NCBI GenBank assembly: GCA_029260695.1
Contig: JAJDCT010000040.1
Location: 1-12,703, forward strand
Reading direction: 5' to 3'
DNA from: Phycisphaeraceae bacterium
GTDB lineage: Bacteria > Planctomycetota > Phycisphaerae > Phycisphaerales > Phycisphaeraceae
Length of the DNA stretch: 12,703 bases
Shown one piece after another: positions 8,259 through 12,703 of the stretch (within the stretch, counting starts at the first letter, position 1; the number at the start of each line of letters is the position of its first letter). The translations under genes were made by a program, and so were the position numbers. The notes below the pieces were generated by a model. That model saw nothing but the letters and a program-made list of their open reading frames with translations, was not told where the DNA came from and ran no database searches.

Positions 8259-8834
8259 ATGAAACGATCGACACGATTTGTCTACATGCTCTTGGGGGCT
8301 GTGCTGGCTGGGGCTGGGGCTTTAGCATTCAACGCATTGCCCGCCGCCACCGCACAAGACACTACCACGGAGGACGTGGGCGCCCATCACGCCACGGCCT
8401 CGCAGGCCCCCGCCGCCGCGCCCCTGTCGGTGGGTGATGTCAGCGACCACCAGGCGCACGGGATCCTCACCGCTGCCGTGAACAAGGCCGCCGAGATCGA
8501 CACGAAGATGGACATCGCCATCGTCGACGCGGGCGGGAATCTCAAGGCCTTCCTGCGGATGGACGGGGCCTGGCTTGGCAGCATCGACATCGCGATCAAG
8601 AAGGCCAAGACGGCGCGGTACTTCGACATGAACACTGGCGACATCGGTGGGCTATCCCAGCCCGGCGGGCCGTTGTTCGGGATCGAGCACTCCAACGACG
8701 GGCTGATCACCTTCCCCGGCGGCATCCCCCTGAAGGACAGCGAAGGCAATGTCATCGGCGCGATTGGCGTGTCCGGGTCGACCGTCGAGAACGATCACGC
8801 CGTCGCCCAGGCCGGTGCCGACGCGGCGAACTGA
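8259..8834 (+). CDS. Exported GlcG/HbpS-family (haem-degrading domain) protein
   Basis: The 191-residue protein has a signal peptide ([17 protein letters not shown], cleavage expected after ATA at about 32). A linker rich in Ala, Thr and Pro with a HisHis pair at about 43-44 follows. A GlcG/HbpS (DUF336) domain covers about 66-190, with the hallmark stretches [50 protein letters not shown] and the final [10 protein letters not shown]. HbpS of Streptomyces binds haem and acts as an extracellular redox sensor. Other members have unclear roles, and haem binding here is not proven by the sequence. A good Shine-Dalgarno site (AGGAG, 8247-8251) precedes ATG 8259 by 7 nt. The upstream YpdA-like reductase is in the same direction, so a shared redox role is possible but inferred. 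No sensor kinase is adjacent. Confidence 0.88.
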   Translation: MKRSTRFVYMLLGAVLAGAGALAFNALPAATAQDTTTEDVGAHHATASQAPAAAPLSVGDVSDHQAHGILTAAVNKAAEIDTKMDIAIVDAGGNLKAFLRMDGAWLGSIDIAIKKAKTARYFDMNTGDIGGLSQPGGPLFGIEHSNDGLITFPGGIPLKDSEGNVIGAIGVSGSTVENDHAVAQAGADAAN

Positions 8835-8855
8835 TTCGAACGAAAGGCAGACATC

Positions 8856-9056
8856 ACGGAGGCCGCAAAGACACGGAGACACGGAGAAGAGATTGAAACA
8901 GGGATGCACGCAGATGGACGCGGATGATGGGGGAGGTCAGTCAGCCAGGATCTACGGGGCAGCCCCCCACACGATTCATCTGCGTTTATCCGCGTTCATC
9001 CCTGTAAATATTCTTATCTTCCCTATGCCTCTGAGTCTGCGTGCGCCCCGTGTAAC
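8856..9056. repeat. Intergenic inverted-repeat element (about 200 bp)
   Basis: The gap between the GlcG gene and the convergent amidase gene is almost filled by one imperfect inverted repeat. The best arms are 8898-8927 and 8976-9005, identical at 25 of 30 positions. Three of the five differences give G-U pairs in the top-strand RNA. Outer arms at about 8856-8897 and 9006-9056 match more loosely. The loop contains a further TGGGGG/CCCCCA pairing (8928-8933 with 8964-8969). The left arm contains tandem GACACGGA at 8870-8885 and repeated ACGCRGATG words. No transposase is present. It may be a miniature non-autonomous element or a strong RNA hairpin that separates the convergent genes. Its copy number in the genome is unknown from here. 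Confidence 0.65.
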
Positions 9057-9070
9057 CAGATGCCGAGCCC

Positions 9071-9838
9071 TCACCGATCTTTTCGCATGTCCCCCAGCAC
9101 GGGGAATTCCCTGCGGTATGCCTGTAGCGCGTCGAGGTCCAGGTCGGCGTGGAGCACGGCGGGGTAGTCGTCGGCTTCGGCTATGATGTGGCCGTGTGGG
9201 TCGATCACGGCGCTTAAGCCGGGGTAGCTGTGGTTGGGGTCAGACCCGACACGGTTGACGCCGATGACGTAGGCCTGGTTCTCGATGGCTCGGGCGGCTA
9301 GCAGTGTGGACCAATGCGCTGCCCTGGCGGAAGGCCAGTTTGCTATCACCACCAATACCTGGGCTCCCGGTCTGACCGCTTCACGGAACCGCTCGGGGAA
9401 GCGCAGGTCGTAACAGATTAGAGGGGCCACTCTAAATCCCTGACAATCGAAGACCGTGACGGCGTCACCTGCGCTGTAGTGCTCGGCCTCACCGGCGATG
9501 GAGAACGGGTGCATCTTCGTATACCGCGTCACCTCTTGACCCTCTGGGCCGACCACGACAGCCTGATTCAGACCCATCCCCTCGGCCTCTTTCGCTACGA
9601 CCCCGGCGAGCAAAGTGCTTTGGTACGACCTTGCCAACTCACGCAGGAATAGCAGCGACGAACCGTCCGTATCACAAGCCGCCTGCACGTCCATGGTGAA
9701 GCCGGACTCAAACATCTCGGGCAAGACAATCAACGAACCTGCGGGGATCGTCTGCCTGGCAAGGGTGCCCAGCACAAGCTCGCGGTTCCGCGCCTTGTCC
9801 TCCCAGGCGATGTCGAATTGGCAGGCGACGATGTGCAT
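9071..9838 (-). CDS. Nitrilase-superfamily amidohydrolase (omega-amidase-like)
   Basis: The 255-residue protein belongs to the carbon-nitrogen hydrolase family and has the full Glu-Lys-Cys triad: Glu41 in VLPEMF, Lys108 in TKMHPF and Cys142 in LICYDLRFPE. The segment HPFSIAGEAEHYSAGD and the region around NWPSARAAHWSTLLAARAIE resemble YafV/Nit2-type omega-amidases. Those enzymes hydrolyse 2-oxoglutaramate or 2-oxosuccinamate, a metabolite-repair and transamination clean-up step. Another small amide substrate is possible. It is cytoplasmic, with no signal peptide. ATG 9838 has no Shine-Dalgarno site and sits directly behind AT-rich sequence, so translation may be leaderless. The gene converges with GlcG across the inverted-repeat element. 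The RRM gene lies upstream on the same strand but is separated by a terminator. Confidence 0.88.
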   Translation of the reverse strand: MHIVACQFDIAWEDKARNRELVLGTLARQTIPAGSLIVLPEMFESGFTMDVQAACDTDGSSLLFLRELARSYQSTLLAGVVAKEAEGMGLNQAVVVGPEGQEVTRYTKMHPFSIAGEAEHYSAGDAVTVFDCQGFRVAPLICYDLRFPERFREAVRPGAQVLVVIANWPSARAAHWSTLLAARAIENQAYVIGVNRVGSDPNHSYPGLSAVIDPHGHIIAEADDYPAVLHADLDLDALQAYRREFPVLGDMRKDR

Positions 9839-9921
9839 ATACTAAAGCATATCAGCGCAGCGGGAGATCGGCTGGGCTATTGAGTAAAGCCTGAATATCT
9901 TTGGCGTAGGATCAGTCAAAG

Positions 9922-9963
9922 CCGCGGATGAATATCCGCGGAACCCCGCGTATTCCTTCGGGG
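9922..9963. other. Two adjacent hairpins upstream of the amidase gene
   Basis: CCGCGGAT and ATCCGCGG form a perfect 8-bp stem with a 4-nt loop at 9922-9941. Two bases later, CCCCG and CGGGG form a second stem at 9944-9963 with a 10-nt loop. They lie 84 bp or more upstream of the amidase start and downstream of the RRM terminator. The structure does not match a riboswitch that I recognise. The region 9839-10007 otherwise shows no gene. Confidence 0.45.
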
Positions 9964-10007
9964 CCAGGAGGCACTGTTTAATCAACCTAAAAGAACTACA
10001 AGCGTGC

Positions 10008-10041
10008 AAAGAAAAACCCCGCCGGGCAGATCCCGACGGGG
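10008..10041 (-). terminator. Intrinsic terminator of the RRM gene
   Basis: Read on the minus strand, CCCCGTCGGG pairs with CCCGGCGGGG (10-bp stem with one G-T wobble, 5-nt loop ATCTG). TTTTTCTTT follows directly. This is a textbook Rho-independent terminator, beginning 50 nt after the RRM stop codon, and it isolates that gene from the amidase gene downstream. Confidence 0.88.
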
Positions 10042-10091
10042 TAGTTGATTTTACTTGTGATTCAGCACGGCATGGTTGCCGGGTGCTGGAT

Positions 10092-10415
10092 TCACCAGCG
10101 GTCGCGGCCACCGCCGCCGCCGCCGCCACCGTAGCCGCCGCCACCGCCACCACCGCCGCCACGTGGGCGATCGGTCTTGGGACGTGCTTCGTTGACAGTC
10201 AAGGTGCGGCCTTCGATCTCGGTGCCGTTGAGGGCCTCGATTGCGGCGCTGGCTTCGCCGTCTTCTGGCATGGTGATGAAACCGAAGCCGCGTGAACGGC
10301 CGGTCTCACGATCGGTCACCACAGCTGCTTCTTGCACGCTGCCGTAGTTGGTAAACAGGTCTTCTAGTTCTTGCTGGGTCGTGCGGAAGCTGAGGTTGCC
10401 TACATAGATCTTCAT
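10092..10415 (-). CDS. Small glycine-rich RRM RNA-binding protein
   Basis: The protein has one RNA recognition motif and a glycine-rich tail, like the small Rbp proteins of cyanobacteria and planctomycetes that bind RNA and are often cold-induced. It has 107 residues. RNP2 is IYVGNL at 3-8 and RNP1 is RGFGFITM at 42-49, with the aromatic residues for RNA stacking in place. The tail (86-103) is almost pure glycine with one tyrosine, then RDRW. ATG 10415 is chosen because the RRM starts there and GGAG lies about 9 nt upstream. A TTG 15 nt earlier is in frame but overlaps the Shine-Dalgarno site. The gene has its own promoter, a leader of about 95-100 nt and an intrinsic terminator, so it is a single-gene unit. 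The long leader would suit post-transcriptional or cold control, which is inference. Confidence 0.93.
   Translation of the reverse strand: MKIYVGNLSFRTTQQELEDLFTNYGSVQEAAVVTDRETGRSRGFGFITMPEDGEASAAIEALNGTEIEGRTLTVNEARPKTDRPRGGGGGGGGGYGGGGGGGGRDRW
10107..10160 (-). repeat. Low-complexity glycine codon tract in the RRM gene
   Basis: Eighteen codons (residues 86-103) are all glycine except one tyrosine. On the plus strand they read as a CCG/CCA triplet tract. It encodes the flexible tail of the RNA-binding protein. Such tracts vary in length by slippage and create long false alanine-rich frames on the same and opposite strands. Confidence 0.9.
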
Positions 10416-10520
10416 CGAATCGGTCTCCAAGCAGTGAGGCTCACGGGCTTAGAGGCCGAGGTGGGCGTCACGAGTCTAAGGTACGCCGCGCGACAACCGC
10501 GCAGCTCATATAACGTCGAG

Positions 10521-10550
10521 ATTGTACCCTGCGGGGTGTCGGTTTGGCAA
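10521..10550 (-). promoter_or_regulatory. Strong sigma70-type promoter for the RRM gene
   Basis: On the minus strand, TTGCCA (10545-10550, 5 of 6 consensus) and TACAAT (10521-10526, 5 of 6) are 18 bp apart. Transcription would begin near 10513 and give a leader of about 95-100 nt before ATG 10415. The leader contains a GCGCG/CGCGC hairpin at 10488-10502 with a 5-nt loop. Confidence 0.6.
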
Positions 10551-10555
10551 GTCCT

Positions 10556-10561
10556 TATAAT
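10556..10561 (+). promoter_or_regulatory. Perfect TATAAT -10 box, possible pyrC promoter
   Basis: A consensus TATAAT lies 62 bp upstream of the pyrC ATG. No good -35 lies 16-18 bp before it. It is only 6 bp from the -35 box of the divergent RRM promoter, so RNA polymerase binding at the two sites could interfere. Confidence 0.3.
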
Positions 10562-10623
10562 CAGACGGGATGCCCCGGATCAGGGATGCGGAAAAAGCGT
10601 GTGATTCACGGTAAACTACCGCC

Positions 10624-12003
10624 ATGGCACGCCTGACGATCACTAACGGCCGGGTCATCGACCCCGGAAGCGGCTTCGACGAACAGACCGACCTGGTCCT
10701 GGTAGACGGGAAAGTCGCCTCATTAGGCAAGGTCTCCCGGCCAGAAGTTGCGTCTGACTCACGGGTTCTGGACGCATCGGGGTGCATCGTCTGCCCGGGC
10801 CTGATTGACGTGCATGTCCACTTCCGCGAGCCGGGGCAGGAAGAAAAAGAAACCATCGCGACCGGGGCGGCGGCGGCGGTGGCTGGGGGCTTCACCAGTG
10901 TCTGCTGCATGCCCAACACCCAGCCGGCCCTGGATGACGACTCTCGGATCGAGTTTGTCACCCGCCAGGCACAGCGAGCGGGCCTGGCCAATGTCTACCC
11001 GATCGGGGCCATCACCAAGGGGCGTGAGGGCAAGGAACTCGCTGAGATCGCACTGATGGCGGCCAGCGGCGCGGTGGGATTCAGTGATGACGGCATCGGT
11101 GTGGCGTCGGCCGGGGTGATGGCCAAGGCGCTGTCTTACATCGCGATGACCGGCAAAGTCCTGATGCAGCACTGCGAAGACCCGGAACTCGGCGGCGGGT
11201 CGATGAACGCAGGCGCACTGGCGACGAGGCTTGGGCTGGCGGGTTGGCCGCGCGTGGCCGAGGAACTGATGATCCAACGGGACATCATGCTCAACCGGGC
11301 GCAGGGCTCCAAGACGCGCTACCACGTGCAACACCTATCAAGCGGCGGCAGCGTCGAACTGATCCGCCGGGCACGGGCTGACAAGGCGGGCAAAGCGACC
11401 ATCACCGCCGAGGCATCGCCCCACCACCTTCTATTAACCGAAGAGAGCTGCGCGGGCTACGACCCGAACTACAAGATGAACCCCCCGCTTCGTGCGCAGC
11501 ACGACATCGACGAGCTGATCGAAGGCATCAAGGACGGCACGATCACCGTGCTTGCGACCGACCACGCGCCGCACACGCTCGAAGACAAGCAGGTCGAATT
11601 CACGGCCGCCGCCTACGGCATACTCGGCCTGGAGTGCGCACTGCCGCTTTACATCAAGGCCCTGATCGACTCCGATGCGATTAGCTGGCCCAAGCTGATC
11701 GAGATGATGACCGTCAACGGCGCGGACCTCTGCGGCCTCACCGGCAAGGGCCGGCTGGGCGTCGGGGATGATGCGGATGTCACGGTGATCGACCCCAAGC
11801 AGGCCTGGACGATTTGTGCGGATCAGTTTGCATCACGCAGCCGGAATTGTCCGTTTCATGGTTGGAACGTGACGGGGCGGGCGGTCGCAACGGTGGTTGG
11901 AGGCGAGGTCAAACTCGCGCTGGATAACGGGCGAGTTAAGGGCGGGGACGATGACACTGTCATTAACTCAGCTCAAGCCCTGCTGCAAACCGCGGCGGTG
12001 TGA
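10624..12003 (+). CDS. pyrC: Dihydroorotase (class I)
   Basis: Dihydroorotase closes carbamoyl-aspartate to dihydroorotate, the third step of UMP synthesis, using zinc. The protein has 459 residues, somewhat longer than the usual 420-430 because of a polar C-terminal extension (about VKGGDDDTVINSAQ onward). Metal-site residues are visible: His64 and His66 in DVHVHFREPG, an Asp at 155/156 in GFSDDGIG, His183 in QHCED, His237 in HVQHLSS, and catalytic Asp313 in ATDHAPH. MPNTQPALDD at about 96-105 is the substrate-binding stretch. This is the class I type (Bacillus, Aquifex), often found next to pyrB, but pyrB is not adjacent here. ATG 10624 matches the family N-terminus but lacks a Shine-Dalgarno site. 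A TATAAT box lies 62 bp upstream. The gene ends 25 bp from a convergent small gene, with no terminator seen between them. Confidence 0.97.
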   Translation: MARLTITNGRVIDPGSGFDEQTDLVLVDGKVASLGKVSRPEVASDSRVLDASGCIVCPGLIDVHVHFREPGQEEKETIATGAAAAVAGGFTSVCCMPNTQPALDDDSRIEFVTRQAQRAGLANVYPIGAITKGREGKELAEIALMAASGAVGFSDDGIGVASAGVMAKALSYIAMTGKVLMQHCEDPELGGGSMNAGALATRLGLAGWPRVAEELMIQRDIMLNRAQGSKTRYHVQHLSSGGSVELIRRARADKAGKATITAEASPHHLLLTEESCAGYDPNYKMNPPLRAQHDIDELIEGIKDGTITVLATDHAPHTLEDKQVEFTAAAYGILGLECALPLYIKALIDSDAISWPKLIEMMTVNGADLCGLTGKGRLGVGDDADVTVIDPKQAWTICADQFASRSRNCPFHGWNVTGRAVATVVGGEVKLALDNGRVKGGDDDTVINSAQALLQTAAV

Positions 12004-12028
12004 TCAAAATGTTTTCCCCGGCATCGCA

Positions 12029-12388
12029 TCAACCAATGTTGTCTGGCATGGCTGCTTGAATGAGCTTGTTGCCACACTTCGGGCAACTGCCGGAACTTGC
12101 TACTTCATCACGGTGTTGAGCGCTTCCCAAATTCGCGTTGCAGCTTGAACATAGTATGCCAAGTGATCGCTGTTTAATTCTACAGTGGTAGAACATTGCC
12201 ACAGCCAATACAAAGATCAACCCGGCACATATCAAGCTAAGTATTGGGTAATTGAAATATATAGCAAGTAGCATGACTATTGCGACAAATGCCATGACGA
12301 GAATGTAACTCTTAGCTAGCCGATACTCCGAATGTTCATAATTAGCTTGAACACTACGCAGTTCCTCTAAGGATTTAAAGACCGCCAT
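12029..12388 (-). CDS. Small two-TM membrane protein with C-terminal zinc ribbon
   Basis: I do not recognise a named family. The 119-residue protein has a charged N-terminal helix (about 1-26) and two TM helices at about 27-44 and 48-68. A C-terminal zinc ribbon has two CxxC knuckles, Cys80/Cys83 (CSSC) and Cys102/Cys105 (CPKC). With no signal peptide, both ends are probably cytoplasmic, so the ribbon would face the cytosol. ATG 12388 has AGGA about 10 nt upstream. The coding sequence is visibly richer in A and T than its neighbours, which may mark recent acquisition or weak selection. It lies 17 bp after the beta-lactamase-like gene on the same strand, so they probably share a transcript. 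Zinc binding is inferred from the cysteine spacing. Confidence 0.78.
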   Translation of the reverse strand: MAVFKSLEELRSVQANYEHSEYRLAKSYILVMAFVAIVMLLAIYFNYPILSLICAGLIFVLAVAMFYHCRIKQRSLGILCSSCNANLGSAQHRDEVASSGSCPKCGNKLIQAAMPDNIG

Positions 12389-12408
12389 GAACTGCTTCCT
12401 TTACGTTA

Positions 12409-12703
12409 CTAGTCGGCATCCTCAATCAACACCTCCCCAATAAACGTCGCGACTTCACGGCGGATGGGGCCGGCCTGGCCGTCGGAGCCGTTGGGGTGGC
12501 ATCGGCTGGTGAGCAGGACGTAGAAGAGGTTGTTGTCGGGGTCGATCCAGTAGGCGGTGCCTGTCCAGCCGGTGTGGCCGAAGGAGGTTTGGTAATCAAG
12601 TATCGGGCCTCGAGCGGAGGCCATGCTGGTATGGGTGCTGAAGCCGTAGGTGCGCCAGCCGGTCCCATCGATCAGGCCCCGAGGCTTGGTCATGGTTTGA
12701 ACG
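12409..12703 (-). CDS. Serine hydrolase of the beta-lactamase (class C/penicillin-binding) type, C-terminal part
   Basis: Only the last 98 or so residues are in the window, and the frame runs open through the right edge. The visible part has the late motifs of this family: GFSTHTSMASARG, then SFGHTGWTGTAYWIDP, in which HTG takes the place of the KTG box of the active site. LFYVLLTSRCHPNG follows. This pattern is seen in estB-like and ampC-related serine hydrolases and peptidases, which cleave esters or peptidoglycan peptides. Actual antibiotic resistance should not be assumed. The catalytic SxxK and YxN motifs would lie outside the window. An internal ATG at 12693 is not taken as the start because it would leave no catalytic domain. 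The gene is followed closely by the zinc-ribbon gene. Confidence 0.87.
   Translation of the reverse strand, partial: VQTMTKPRGLIDGTGWRTYGFSTHTSMASARGPILDYQTSFGHTGWTGTAYWIDPDNNLFYVLLTSRCHPNGSDGQAGPIRREVATFIGEVLIEDAD

Noticed and set aside
8870..8927. Tandem ACACGGAG and ACGCRGAT words as a CRISPR array
   Set aside because: The units are 8-9 bp, adjacent, and lack spacers of regular length; no cas gene is nearby.
8749..9186. Plus-strand frame running through the inverted repeat
   Set aside because: It overlaps the ends of two real genes and the repeat element, and its protein is low-complexity with no domain.
9842..10162. Alanine-rich minus-strand frame overlapping the RRM gene
   Set aside because: Its alanine run is the glycine tract read in another frame, and it crosses the clear terminator at 10008-10041.
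12409..12703. Antibiotic-resistance beta-lactamase
   Set aside because: Only the C-terminal part is visible, with HTG in place of KTG; most such environmental proteins are esterases or peptidases.

Overview
The window is GC-rich bacterial chromosome, densely coded on both strands and dominated by ordinary single-copy genes. The organism is most likely a planctomycete, possibly of the Phycisphaerae type. The basis for this is inference: a PEP-CTERM (exosortase-sorted) secreted beta-propeller, a stand-alone four-helix-bundle protein of the 23S-rRNA-intervening-sequence family, several starts without a clear Shine-Dalgarno site, and an intergenic inverted repeat built from ACACGGAG and ACGCRGAT words of a kind I associate with such genomes. 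No tRNA, rRNA, CRISPR array, transposase, phage or plasmid gene is visible.

Layout. Positions 1-1355 (minus) hold the N-terminal half of 3-dehydroquinate synthase (aroB, cut by the left edge), preceded by an unknown signal-peptide and single-TM protein in the same apparent operon. guaA (GMP synthase) is divergent at 1489-3111. A PilZ protein (3145-3606, minus) converges on guaA. At 3812-4813 lies a two-lobed retropepsin-like aspartic protease lipoprotein that appears to start at a non-standard ATC codon, followed by a four-helix-bundle protein (4920-5327). A PEP-CTERM propeller protein (5382-6965, minus) is divergent from a YpdA-like FAD/NAD(P) reductase (7106-8182), which is followed by a secreted GlcG/HbpS-family protein (8259-8834). 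A roughly 200-bp inverted-repeat element fills 8856-9056. Then come a nitrilase-superfamily amidase (9071-9838, minus) and a glycine-rich RRM protein (10092-10415, minus) with its own promoter and intrinsic terminator. pyrC (dihydroorotase, 10624-12003) is divergent from it. At the right edge are a small two-TM zinc-ribbon protein (12029-12388, minus) and the C-terminal end of a serine beta-lactamase-like hydrolase (12409-12703, minus).

How the genes relate. aroB, guaA and pyrC are housekeeping genes for aromatic amino acid, GMP and pyrimidine synthesis, but they are not in shared operons. The YpdA-like reductase and the GlcG protein may form a small redox-related pair. The zinc-ribbon protein and the hydrolase are probably co-transcribed. 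I see no convincing new multi-gene defence, mobile or biosynthetic system. The observations most worth checking are the ATC start, the 200-bp inverted repeat, and the paired hairpins upstream of the amidase.
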